From contig NZ_CP016591.1 of the NCBI RefSeq assembly GCF_001698205.1, positions 496,001 to 560,000 on the forward strand: DNA of 64,000 bases, written 5' to 3'. The notes below the pieces were generated by a model. That model saw nothing but the letters and a program-made list of their open reading frames with translations. It ran no database searches and was not told where the DNA came from. This DNA is from Tsuneonella dongtanensis (GTDB taxonomy: Bacteria > Pseudomonadota > Alphaproteobacteria > Sphingomonadales > Sphingomonadaceae). Positions 35,726 through 43,769 of this stretch are shown piece after piece (positions within the stretch are counted from its first letter, which is position 1; each line of letters starts with the position of its first letter). The position numbers were made by a program, and so were the translations under genes.

Positions 35726-36680
35726 CGGCGAAAGCCGCCGCACTTCCGCCGCTACCGTCGCCGACCTCGTTCGCGAGCTTGGCCTTGCGCCCGAGAAGGT
35801 GGCGGTCGAGCGGAACGGCGAGATCGCCCCGCGATCGACCCTTTCCGATGTCCCGCTCGCCGATGGTGACGTGCTCGAGATCGTCCATTTTGTCGGGGGC
35901 GGCGACCACGAGGAGGATTCCTGGGAAGTCGCCGGACATCGCTTCAGTTCGCGGCTGATCGTCGGCACCGGCAAGTACAAGGATTTCGCGCAGAACGCCG
36001 CCGCGCTCGAGGCGAGCGGGGCGGAGATCGTCACTGTCGCGGTGCGACGCGTGAACGTCAGCGATCCGTCCGCGCCGATGCTGACCGATTTCATCGACCC
36101 GAAGAAGGTCACTTACCTTCCCAACACCGCCGGCTGCTTCACCGCCGACGACGCTATCCGCACGCTGCGCCTCGCGCGCGAGGCAGGGGGCTGGGACCTC
36201 GTGAAACTCGAAGTGCTTGGCGAGGCGCGCACGCTCTACCCCGATATGCGCGAGACGTTGAAGGCGTGCGAGATCCTTGCGAACGAGGGTTTCAAGCCGA
36301 TGGTCTACTGCGTCGACGACCCGATCGCCGCGCAGCAGCTGGAGCAGGCCGGGGCGGTCGCGGTCATGCCGCTGGGCGCCCCGATCGGCTCCGGCCTCGG
36401 CATCCAGAACCGGGTGACCATCCGCCTGATCGTCGAGGGCGCGAAGGTGCCGGTGCTGGTCGATGCCGGCGTCGGCACGGCGAGTGACGCGGCGGTCGCG
36501 ATGGAGCTCGGCTGCACCGGCGTCCTCATGAACACCGCGATCGCCGAGGCGAAGGATCCGATCCGCATGGCCCGCGCGATGAAGTTGGCGGTCGAGGCCG
36601 GCCGCAACGCCTATCTCGCGGGACGCATGGGCACGCGCAAGTATGCCGACCCATCGAGCCCGCTGGCAGGGTTGATCTGA
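35697..36680 (+). CDS. thiG: Fused sulfur carrier ThiS / thiazole synthase ThiG
   Basis: A 327-residue protein in two parts. Residues 1-69 are a ubiquitin-like ThiS ([24 protein letters not shown], ending HFVGGG). Residues 75-327 are ThiG ([15 protein letters not shown], the Schiff-base Lys169 in LVKLEVLG, and [14 protein letters not shown]). ThiG builds the thiazole phosphate of thiamine using sulfur carried on the ThiS C-terminal Gly. Here that Gly-Gly is internal, so a free C-terminus must be generated some other way. The gene overlaps merC by 29 bases in another frame. Confidence 0.92.
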   Translation: MPAPLTLTVNGESRRTSAATVADLVRELGLAPEKVAVERNGEIAPRSTLSDVPLADGDVLEIVHFVGGGDHEEDSWEVAGHRFSSRLIVGTGKYKDFAQNAAALEASGAEIVTVAVRRVNVSDPSAPMLTDFIDPKKVTYLPNTAGCFTADDAIRTLRLAREAGGWDLVKLEVLGEARTLYPDMRETLKACEILANEGFKPMVYCVDDPIAAQQLEQAGAVAVMPLGAPIGSGLGIQNRVTIRLIVEGAKVPVLVDAGVGTASDAAVAMELGCTGVLMNTAIAEAKDPIRMARAMKLAVEAGRNAYLAGRMGTRKYADPSSPLAGLI

Positions 36681-36708
36681 ACCCCCGCCAGCGTCTCCGG
36701 CGTGCGCG

Positions 36709-37392
36709 TCAGCTGCCGACGCGTGCGGAGCGCAGGATGCGGCCCGCCGTGTTGGTCACGACCTCGTAGATCGCGCCATCGCTCGCGCGCAGGCGGCGGA
36801 CCGTCTCGCCTGCCGAATTGACCGTTTCGGACACTGTCGACAAACCGCTGCGCGCCAGGTCGAGCACCGCGCCCGAACGCAGGATGCCTTGGGTCAGGTT
36901 GCCGACCGTTCCGACCGTGTTGTTCACCACTCCGCCGGTCACGTTCACGGCATTGTCTACCGTGCCGGTGAGCTGGGTGATGATCTGCGGGTTGTTGTCG
37001 AGCGTCTGCAGCGTGCGCTCTATGATCGCGCGGACATTGTCGAGCCGCACAATCAGGGCTGCCTGCGCCTGTACGCCCTTGATGTCGAGCTTGACGGATT
37101 CCAGCTTCGCATCGGCGCCTGCGGTCAGGCTCAGCAGACTGGCGAGTTTGGCGTCGAGCGCGACATGCGCCTCGAGCCCCTGCACTTCGAGCGTGATCGA
37201 TTCGACCGAAAGGTTGGGGATATCGAGCACGACGTCGGGCTGCTGGTCGGCCGGCGCGGCGTTGAGGATAGCGACTGCGGGGCTGTTGCCGCTCTGCACG
37301 CGATTGCGATCCTGCGCGTGGACCGGCGCGGCGAGCGTTGCTGCCGCAACGGCGGCGGCGATCGAAAGGCTAGCGTGGCGAAATAGTTTCAT
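36709..37392 (-). CDS. Exported protein of unknown function
   Basis: A 227-residue exported protein: signal peptide (SIAAAVAAATLAAPVHA), then a long helical, Ala/Val/Asn-rich region (AILNAAPADQQPD, LEAHVALDAKLASLLSLTAGADAKL) and a C-terminal beta-rich end (ASDGAIYEVVTNTAGRILRSARVG). I do not recognise a family. The next gene on the same strand overlaps its start by 23 bases, suggesting an operon. Confidence 0.7.
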   Translation of the reverse strand: MKLFRHASLSIAAAVAAATLAAPVHAQDRNRVQSGNSPAVAILNAAPADQQPDVVLDIPNLSVESITLEVQGLEAHVALDAKLASLLSLTAGADAKLESVKLDIKGVQAQAALIVRLDNVRAIIERTLQTLDNNPQIITQLTGTVDNAVNVTGGVVNNTVGTVGNLTQGILRSGAVLDLARSGLSTVSETVNSAGETVRRLRASDGAIYEVVTNTAGRILRSARVGS

Positions 37393-37672
37393 CGGATTTC
37401 CCCTGTTGCGGCCGGTCTTGCGGCGCGATCTTCGCAGTCCCGCGGAGCTTGATTTCCAGATTGCGATAGCGTGTGGCCCCGGCCGGCTCCGAACGCTCGA
37501 CTTCGACCGGGGCTGTCTCTCCAGGATCGGCCCGCAGCATCAGCGACGCTTCGCCTTGCTGGCGTATCACGACCTCGCGCGCACGAACGTTAGCGCGAAG
37601 CTCGATATCGGGCAGCGGAGCGCTCGGCTGGGCCGCTGCAAGCTGGAGGATGGCGAGGGACCAGGCGGACAT
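37370..37672 (-). CDS. Small protein of unknown function
   Basis: A 100-residue protein with a short hydrophobic leader (MSAWSLAILQLAAAQPS) and polar remainder containing ELRANVRAREVVIRQQGEASLMLR and TRYRNLEIKLRG. It is likely exported. Its last 23 bases overlap the gene at 36709-37392, so the two are probably translated together. No homologous family is recognised. Confidence 0.65.
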   Translation of the reverse strand: MSAWSLAILQLAAAQPSAPLPDIELRANVRAREVVIRQQGEASLMLRADPGETAPVEVERSEPAGATRYRNLEIKLRGTAKIAPQDRPQQGKSDETISPR

Positions 37673-37725
37673 TTGGCGTGGAAACGTGGGACCTTAGCCT
37701 TCGTTCCGGGCGCCTCGGGTCGAGG

Positions 37726-37740
37726 CTAACGCGAAATTAA
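37726..37740. promoter_or_regulatory. Near-consensus CtrA-like box (CTAA-N7-TTAA)
   Basis: CTAACGCGAAATTAA differs from the TTAA-N7-TTAA CtrA box by one base. It lies in the divergent gap between the genes at 37672 (minus) and 37784 (plus). A weaker candidate than the perfect copy at 2002. Confidence 0.3.
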
Positions 37741-37783
37741 CCATCCTGCGCGAAGCTCTTATCGAACAGGGGGGTATCCGGCC

Positions 37784-38311
37784 ATGGCCGTCACCAATGC
37801 CGCGTCGATGACGATTTCCGAGATGCGCGAATTCGCGAGCTTCACGCCTGCCGAGCAGCGCTACATCCGCCGCAGCCTCGATATCGGGCTCGGGCGGCAG
37901 GACGCCTTCAAGCTGTGGGCGCGCACCGCGGACGAGAACGCCGCGATCCGCAGCCAGTACGTCGCCTACCAGGACCTCAAGGTGCTGCGCGCCTCGATCC
38001 CCGACGAGACGGGCTTCGAAGTGGTAGAAGGGTTCATCGGCAAGCTCACCCGCGTCGCCGCGTTCGACCTGGCGCAGGACCGGATCGAGAGTTTTTCCGC
38101 CTTCCGCTTCTTGTATGAACGCCTGATCGGCGCCGACGCCCGCCCGTGGCTGCCGAGCGCCTTCTGCGCCGCCAGCGCCCTACCGCAGATCAAGCCGAGC
38201 CGTCGCAAGGTGCTGCTGCAGTCGCTCAGCGAAGCCGCCGCGACCGCGCCCGGCTGGTCGGACCGCGCTCCGAGCTTCTATCCGGAATATATCGAGCGCG
38301 AGGCGGCCTAG
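37784..38311 (+). CDS. Conserved hypothetical cytoplasmic protein
   Basis: A 175-residue soluble, mostly helical protein: MTISEMREFASFTPAEQRYIRRSLDIGLGRQDAFKLWA, then ESFSAFRFLYERLIGADARPWLPSAFC. No signal peptide and no catalytic motif I recognise. GGGGGT lies a few bases before the ATG. A GTG-started ORF begins three bases after its stop, so the two could be co-translated. Function unknown. Confidence 0.7.
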   Translation: MAVTNAASMTISEMREFASFTPAEQRYIRRSLDIGLGRQDAFKLWARTADENAAIRSQYVAYQDLKVLRASIPDETGFEVVEGFIGKLTRVAAFDLAQDRIESFSAFRFLYERLIGADARPWLPSAFCAASALPQIKPSRRKVLLQSLSEAAATAPGWSDRAPSFYPEYIEREAA

Positions 38312-38313
38312 CG

Positions 38314-38805
38314 GTGGAACATCTGCAACCGCCAGGGCCAACTGCGGCGGCAGAGCGGTGTCCGTATGAGTGGCTTGCACGGGTCCTCACGAACTTCGCA
38401 GTCGCTGAGCAAGCGCTGGGCAAGTTGTGCGCCGGACTTGATCTTCCCATCGCATCGGGGCCGCTCTCGAGCCTGAACGAAGCCCGCCGCAAGCTGGTCG
38501 CGGCGGGCGAGAAGCGCTTCACCCTGCTCGACAACCGCATCACACGATGGAGTTCCTATCGCGCAATGCGACACCTGCTCGCGCACGCAACACTGGTCGA
38601 ACTGATTGATGGAGCTGGACGTCCGATGCTCATCACCCGGACGCTGCCCCGCGACAGGGACGACGTTACACCTGATAGACTCTGGACGCTGGACGAGCGG
38701 GAAGAATTGCTCCGTCAGGCGACCAATGACGGGCGCTCGATCGCAGACCAGGTTCGCAATATTTTGGCAGACCCAAGCAGTGTAGTCCGCCTCCGCTCGC
38801 TCTAA
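38314..38805 (+). CDS. Hypothetical protein with a HEPN-like RX4H motif
   Basis: A 163-residue protein from a GTG at 38314. It is helical (ARVLTNFAVAEQALGKLCAGLDL, SLNEARRKLVAAGEK), and near the middle has RHLLAH (Arg86-x4-His91), the shape of the HEPN ribonuclease/toxin motif. The C-terminal DRLWTLDEREELLRQATNDG is polar. I do not recognise an assigned family; the HEPN link is a resemblance only. No MNT-type partner is adjacent. It is tail-to-tail with the acyl-CoA synthetase gene. Confidence 0.6.
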   Translation: MEHLQPPGPTAAAERCPYEWLARVLTNFAVAEQALGKLCAGLDLPIASGPLSSLNEARRKLVAAGEKRFTLLDNRITRWSSYRAMRHLLAHATLVELIDGAGRPMLITRTLPRDRDDVTPDRLWTLDEREELLRQATNDGRSIADQVRNILADPSSVVRLRSL

Positions 38806-40622
38806 CCCTTGTACAACCCGTCCATCCGCGCGCCGTAGCGTTCCCTGATCTTGTGCCGCCGGATTTTCAGGCTCGGGGTCATTTCCTCGTTGTCGGTGGT
38901 GAAGGGCTCGTCGGCGAAGGCGAACTGGCGGACCTTTTCGATCACCGAAAGGTCCTGGTTGGTCCGATCGACCGCGGCGCGGACCGCGCTGCGAAAGGCG
39001 GGAAGGTCCTGCAGTGCCTTGAGGTCGAACTTCTCGCCGTTGGCCTTGGCCCATTCCAGCGCCCATTCGGCGTCGGGCACGATCAGCCCGACGAGGTAGG
39101 GCCGCTTGTCGCCGCTGACCATCGCCTGCGCGATCTCGGGCTGCAGGGTGAGCATCCCTTCGACCTTCTGCGGGGCGACGTTGTCGCCCTTGTCGTTGAC
39201 GATCATGTCCTTCTTGCGGTCGGTGATGACGATGCGGCCCTTCTCGTCGAGATGGCCGATGTCGCCGGTGTGCAGCCACCCGTCCTTGAGCGCCCGCTCG
39301 GTCTCGGCCTTGTTCTGCCAGTAGCCGTGCATGACGAGCTCGCCGCGGCAGAGAATCTCGCCATCCTCCGCAATCTTCACCTCGACGCCTTTCAGCGGCG
39401 GGCCGACCGTGTCCATCTTGATTCCCGCCTTGGGGCGGTTGCACGAGATCACCGGCCCGGCCTCGGTCTGGCCGTAGCCCTGGAGCATCGTCAGCCCCAT
39501 GGCTTCGAAGAAGTTGCCGACTTCGGGATTGAGCGGCGCGCCGCCAGAAACCATCGCCTTGATCCGGCCGCCGAACTTGGCGCGGATCTTGGGGCGGAGC
39601 AGTTTCTCGATGACCAGGTCGGCGGGGCGATCGCGCAGCCGCTTCCTCGGCTGGGACGCGATCTGCAGCGCGCGGGTCATCAGGTAGTTGGGCACTTTGC
39701 CCTGCTTCTCGATCTGGTTCATGATCCGCGTGCGCAGGACCTCGAACAGGCGCGGGACCACGACCATGACCGTCGGGCGCGTGTCCTCGATGTTGCTGGC
39801 GAGCTTTTCCAGGCCCTCGGAGAAATAGATCTCCGCCCCGCAGGCGATCGGCAGGTACTGACCGCCGGTATGCTCGTAGGCGTGGGACAGCGGCAGGAAC
39901 GACAGGAACCGCTCGTCGTCGCCCAGCCCGAAATCCTCGGCGAGCACCTCGGCCGCGCCGGCGACGTTGCAGAGGATGGCGCCGTGGTGCTGCATCACGC
40001 CGCGCGGACTGCCGCCGGTGCCGCTGGTGTAGATGATGCACGCGGTGTCGCTCCGCGCGATTCCGGCGATCCGCGCCTCGACCGCCTGGCGGGCCGCTGC
40101 GGCGTCGCCCTCGATCATCTTCGCCCACGGGTGGCAGGAAACCTGCCCGCCCTGGAAATGGCGGATGCCGTCGATCGGGATCAGGTGTTCGGCATGGCCC
40201 GAACGCATGATCGCCGGGATCAGCGGGACCGAAAGCTTCTCGGTCGAGACGATGACGGCGCGCGCGCCCGAATCGTCGAGGATGTGCTGGTGGTCGCGTT
40301 CGGTATTGGTGACATAGGCGGGCACCGTGATGCAGCCCGCAGCCATGATCGCGAGGTCGGCGATGCACCATTCGGGGCGGTTTTCCGACACCAGCATGAC
40401 CCGGTCGCCGGGCTCGAGGCCCAGTCCGCGCAGGTTCTCCGCCAGCACGCAGACCTTGTCGGCAACCTCCCGCCAGCTCTGCGTCTTCCATTGCCCGCCG
40501 ATCCGCGCGCCGAGGAACGGCCGGCTCCCGCGCGCGTCGGCGCGCTTCAGGAATAGTTCGACGAGGTTGCCCGCCGAATCGATATCGCTCAGCTGCAAGC
40601 CAATCTCCTGCTCCACCTGCAT
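38802..40622 (-). CDS. AMP-dependent long-chain fatty acid-CoA ligase
   Basis: A 606-residue adenylate-forming enzyme. The P-loop-like ATP motif is ACIIYTSGTGGSPRGVM. GYGQTEAGPVISCN holds the adenine/acyl site, WLHTGDIGHLDEKGRIVITDRKKD is the hinge region with the conserved Asp-Arg pair, and TPSLKIRRHKI carries the catalytic Lys. It activates a fatty acid to the CoA thioester via an acyl-AMP. I take the start at 40622 (MQVEQEIG). The chain length specificity cannot be read. Ggt is upstream in the same orientation. Confidence 0.92.
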   Translation of the reverse strand: MQVEQEIGLQLSDIDSAGNLVELFLKRADARGSRPFLGARIGGQWKTQSWREVADKVCVLAENLRGLGLEPGDRVMLVSENRPEWCIADLAIMAAGCITVPAYVTNTERDHQHILDDSGARAVIVSTEKLSVPLIPAIMRSGHAEHLIPIDGIRHFQGGQVSCHPWAKMIEGDAAAARQAVEARIAGIARSDTACIIYTSGTGGSPRGVMQHHGAILCNVAGAAEVLAEDFGLGDDERFLSFLPLSHAYEHTGGQYLPIACGAEIYFSEGLEKLASNIEDTRPTVMVVVPRLFEVLRTRIMNQIEKQGKVPNYLMTRALQIASQPRKRLRDRPADLVIEKLLRPKIRAKFGGRIKAMVSGGAPLNPEVGNFFEAMGLTMLQGYGQTEAGPVISCNRPKAGIKMDTVGPPLKGVEVKIAEDGEILCRGELVMHGYWQNKAETERALKDGWLHTGDIGHLDEKGRIVITDRKKDMIVNDKGDNVAPQKVEGMLTLQPEIAQAMVSGDKRPYLVGLIVPDAEWALEWAKANGEKFDLKALQDLPAFRSAVRAAVDRTNQDLSVIEKVRQFAFADEPFTTDNEEMTPSLKIRRHKIRERYGARMDGLYKG

Positions 40623-40682
40623 CGTGCCGCCTTTGGCGGTCGCACCCGCACTAGGCCGCACACGCGGCAGCGGCAAGACGGG

Positions 40683-42392
40683 TCAGGGCGCTTCTATCAG
40701 GCTGTCCATCCGCGGTTCGCGCGCGCGCTGCCATCCCGCAGGCGTGCGCAGCAGCGCATTGACCTTTATGGGTGCCTCGCGCGCCATGAACTTCGTGTGC
40801 CCGAGCGCCTCGAACTGCGGGATGGCGGCTTCGGCCCAGGTGCCCTTTTCGACCAGGATCGTCGGGCCGAACGCCATGACGAACGGAAGGCCGAGCGCCG
40901 TTTCGGCGTCGAGACCGAAGTCGATCATGCCGATGATCGCGCGGGTGGTGGACACGGGAATGGTACCTCCGCCTGCCGCGCCGACGACGAGGAACGGCTT
41001 GCCCGCCGGGTCCCACACCACCATCGGCGCCATCGAGCTGCGGGGTCGCTTGCCGCCCTCGACCCGGTTGGCCACCGGTACCCCGTTGACCTCGGGCGCG
41101 CGGCTGAAATCGGTCAGCTCGTTGTTGAGATAGAACCCGCCGGTCATCAGGCCCGAGCCGAAGGCGCTTTCGATGGTCGAGGTGTAGCTGACCATCGTCC
41201 CGCTCGCGTCGGTCGCGGCGAAGTGCGATGTGCCGTGCTCCTCCGGCTCGTCGCCATCTGCGAGCGCGGTCTTCGCGCCCTTCGGAGTGCCCGCCCGGGG
41301 ATTCTCGATGGTCTTGGCCGGATCGATCATCGCCGAGCGCGCCGCGAGGTAGGCCGGATCGATCAGTCCCGCGACCGGGACCGCTACGAAATCGCTGTCC
41401 GCCGCGTAGAGCTCACGGTCGGCATAGGCGAGCCGCTGCGCCTCGAGGAACAGGTGCCAGGTCACCGGATTGTCCTTGCCCAGCGCCTTGAGGTCGAAGC
41501 GTTCGAGCATTTCGAGGATCTGCAGCACGGCGATGCCGCCCGAGCTCGGCGGGCCCATGCCGCAGAGGCGATATCCGCGGTAGTCGCCGCACACCGCCGG
41601 GCGCTGCTTGGCGTCGTAGGCCGCGAGGTCGGAAACGCTCATGGGTTGCGGTCGCGGGGTTGCCGCGGCGACGGTGCGGGCCAGCTCCTCCGCGCGCGGG
41701 CCGGAGTAGAATGCGGCCGGCCCTGCCTTGGCGATCGCCTCGAACGTCTTCGCCAGCTCCTCGTTCTTCACCAGCGTACCCGCGGGAAGCGGCTTTCCGT
41801 CCGCTCCGAAAAACAGCGCGCGGCCCCCGGCAGTCCAGCCGGCGCGATCGGCGGTGTTCGTAAGCGACTGGACGAGGCGCGGATTCATCCGGAATCCGTC
41901 GCGGGCCAGCGCGATCGCCGGTTCGAACAACTCGGGCCAGGGCAGCTTGCCGTGCTCGGCATGGGCCTTGGCCGCCATCGCGATATTGCCCGGCACGCCC
42001 ACGCTGAGCCCGCTCTTTACAGAGGCATCGAACGACGGGACCTTGCCCGCTTCGTCGAGGAACCAGCCGGGAAAGGCGCCCGCGGGTGCCTTCTCGCGGC
42101 CGTCGTAGGAGGCCACCGTGCCGTCGGCCGTGCCGCGCACGAGGAATCCGCCGCCACCGATCCCGGAGCTTTGCGGCTCGACCACGGTCAGCGCGATCAT
42201 CGTCGCGATCGCCGCGTCGGTGGCGTTGCCTCCCTGCCGCAGCATGGCGAGACCTGCTTCCTCGGCGCGCGGGTCGGCGGCGCTGACGTTGCCGGCTAAC
42301 GGAACGACCGGCGAAGTGGCTTGGGAGGGGAGGGTGGCGCACGCCGCGAGAAGCGGCAGCGCGGCGAACGGGGCTAGAAAACGACGCAGCAT
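40683..42392 (-). CDS. ggt: Gamma-glutamyltranspeptidase
   Basis: A 569-residue lipoprotein-type GGT: signal peptide with lipobox LPLLAACATL, then GNATDAAIATMIALTVVEPQSSGIGGGGF (family signature) and the autoprocessing/catalytic Thr in EEHGTSHFAATDASG. It cleaves gamma-glutamyl bonds of glutathione in the periplasm, with the Thr becoming the nucleophile of the small subunit. Substrate-binding residues PRSSMAPMVV follow. The gene lies 11 bases downstream of pyrD. Confidence 0.93.
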   Translation of the reverse strand: MLRRFLAPFAALPLLAACATLPSQATSPVVPLAGNVSAADPRAEEAGLAMLRQGGNATDAAIATMIALTVVEPQSSGIGGGGFLVRGTADGTVASYDGREKAPAGAFPGWFLDEAGKVPSFDASVKSGLSVGVPGNIAMAAKAHAEHGKLPWPELFEPAIALARDGFRMNPRLVQSLTNTADRAGWTAGGRALFFGADGKPLPAGTLVKNEELAKTFEAIAKAGPAAFYSGPRAEELARTVAAATPRPQPMSVSDLAAYDAKQRPAVCGDYRGYRLCGMGPPSSGGIAVLQILEMLERFDLKALGKDNPVTWHLFLEAQRLAYADRELYAADSDFVAVPVAGLIDPAYLAARSAMIDPAKTIENPRAGTPKGAKTALADGDEPEEHGTSHFAATDASGTMVSYTSTIESAFGSGLMTGGFYLNNELTDFSRAPEVNGVPVANRVEGGKRPRSSMAPMVVWDPAGKPFLVVGAAGGGTIPVSTTRAIIGMIDFGLDAETALGLPFVMAFGPTILVEKGTWAEAAIPQFEALGHTKFMAREAPIKVNALLRTPAGWQRAREPRMDSLIEAP

Positions 42393-42403
42393 TGGGCGCA
42401 GTG

Positions 42404-43429
42404 CTACTCGGTCCCGACCGCGTCGGCAATCGACACGAAGCCGTCGCGTTTCATCAGGCGCTCGAGCCCGCGCACGATCGTGCGCGCCAGCCCCGGTCCT
42501 TCGTAGACAAGCGCGCTATAGAGCTGGACCAGGCTCGCGCCGGCGCGGATGCGCGCCCAGGCATCCTCGGCCGAAGCGATGCCGCCGACACCGATCAGGG
42601 GCAGCTCGGATCCGGCGACCGAGCGGAACCGGCGCAGCTGGTCGAGCGCGAGGTCGCGCAAGGGAGCGCCCGACAGGCCGCCCGCCTCGCCAGCGTGGAC
42701 CGATCGCAGGTGGGGGCGGGAAACGGTCGTGTTCGAGACGATCAGCCCTGCGATCCCGTTGTCGAGCGCGGCGCGAACGATCCGTTCGTGATCTCCCTCG
42801 GCAAGGTCGGGGGCGACCTTGAGGAAGACCGGCGGCGTTTCCGCCGTGCGCGCGCCCGCGATGGCGGACAGCAGGGCGGCGAGTTCGCCTTCGGACTGGA
42901 GGTCGCGCAGGCCCGGGGTGTTGGGAGAGGACACGTTGACCGTCAGGTAATCGGCCAGCGGCGCGAAGGTCGCGATCCCGTTCAGGTAGTCGGCGATGCG
43001 GTCGGCCGAATCCTTGTTCGCGCCCACGTTGATGCCCAGCACGCCCCGGCGCTCGCGCTTCGCTAGACGTGTCGCAGCGGCCTCCGCTCCGCCGTTGTTG
43101 AAGCCCATCCGGTTGATGACCGCGCGGTCGGCGGCAAGGCGGAACAGGCGCGGCTTGGGGTTGCCCGCCTGCGGTCGCGGGGTGATCGAGCCGACCTCCA
43201 CGAATCCGAAACCGAGCCCCATCGCCGCGTCGGGCACCTCGGCGTCCTTGTCGAACCCCGCGGCGAGGCCGACGGGGTTGGCGAATGCGACCCCGGCGAC
43301 GGTCGTCGCCAGCGGACCGGGGGCCGGAAGGGGCAGAACGGGCGCCAGCTTGAGGCCGGCGATCGTGAGCCGGTGCGCGCGCTCCGGATCGAGCGCGAAA
43401 AGGGCGGGGGCGGCGAGGCGATAGAGCAT
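42404..43429 (-). CDS. pyrD: Dihydroorotate dehydrogenase (quinone), class 2
   Basis: A 341-residue flavoenzyme of pyrimidine synthesis. The N-terminal membrane-associated helix (MLYRLAAPALFALDPERAHR), NPVGLAAGFDKDAE, the catalytic-base Ser region (TVNVSSPNTPGLR) and KVAPDLAEGDHERIV, plus GVGGIASAEDAWARI for the phosphate, identify class 2. It oxidises dihydroorotate at the membrane using quinone. Length is normal. Confidence 0.96.
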   Translation of the reverse strand: MLYRLAAPALFALDPERAHRLTIAGLKLAPVLPLPAPGPLATTVAGVAFANPVGLAAGFDKDAEVPDAAMGLGFGFVEVGSITPRPQAGNPKPRLFRLAADRAVINRMGFNNGGAEAAATRLAKRERRGVLGINVGANKDSADRIADYLNGIATFAPLADYLTVNVSSPNTPGLRDLQSEGELAALLSAIAGARTAETPPVFLKVAPDLAEGDHERIVRAALDNGIAGLIVSNTTVSRPHLRSVHAGEAGGLSGAPLRDLALDQLRRFRSVAGSELPLIGVGGIASAEDAWARIRAGASLVQLYSALVYEGPGLARTIVRGLERLMKRDGFVSIADAVGTE

Positions 43430-43549
43430 CGGTGCGGGCCTATGGCGCGGGGCCGACGCGATGTCGAGGCGACACGAATGTGCGCAAATTGTCCAAATCC
43501 TACAACGATTGTCATCGAAGCGACCCGGTTTCCGTCGCTTTCATACAAT

Positions 43550-43669
43550 CACCCCCAAGCGAATCGGGCTAATCAGCCGCTGCGACCCGAAGGGCTCGAA
43601 GCTTTGAACGGCAACGAGTTCCTCCACTCAATGGCGGCCCCGGCTTCGGCAGGGGCCGCCTTTTTTTCG
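43550..43669 (+). ncRNA. Candidate small RNA ending at the orphan terminator
   Basis: No gene lies on the plus strand between pyrD (start 43429) and the terminator, yet this strong terminator must end some plus-strand transcript. A TACAAT at 43544-43549 could be a -10 box, giving a start near 43555, but I see no matching -35. The segment holds a hairpin at roughly 43583-43600 (CGACCC-GAA-GGG-C-TCG), then a mostly single-stranded part with an anti-Shine-Dalgarno-like CCTCC near 43622, then the terminator. This hairpin/CCTCC/terminator layout resembles alphaproteobacterial sRNAs. Boundaries are estimates. Confidence 0.35.
43635..43669 (+). terminator. Strong Rho-independent terminator (orphan)
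   Basis: GGCGGCCCC (43635-43643) and GGGGCCGCC (43654-43662) form a perfect 9-bp stem, with loop GGCTTCGGCA, followed at once by seven Ts (43663-43669). It is the best intrinsic terminator in the window. No plus-strand gene precedes it; it ends five bases before the earliest possible start of the AraC-type gene. Confidence 0.88.
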
Positions 43670-43769
43670 CGATATGAATGGCTCCACGGTCGGCGACAGA
43701 TTGATCGAGGGCGTGGTTGCCTTTACCGGCACCGGCAGGGTTGCGGAGTGGAATTCGGGGAAGCGTGCA

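Noticed and set aside
35697-35750. A TPP riboswitch ahead of thiSG
   Set aside because: The thiSG start lies within the merC 3' end, and I see no thi-box core in the upstream sequence.
38308-40491. A 727-codon minus-strand frame, Arg/Gly-rich, overlapping the acyl-CoA ligase
   Set aside because: It is a shifted frame on the same strand as a well-supported ligase; composition is the Arg/Ala/Gly bias of GC-rich shadow frames and no family motif is present.
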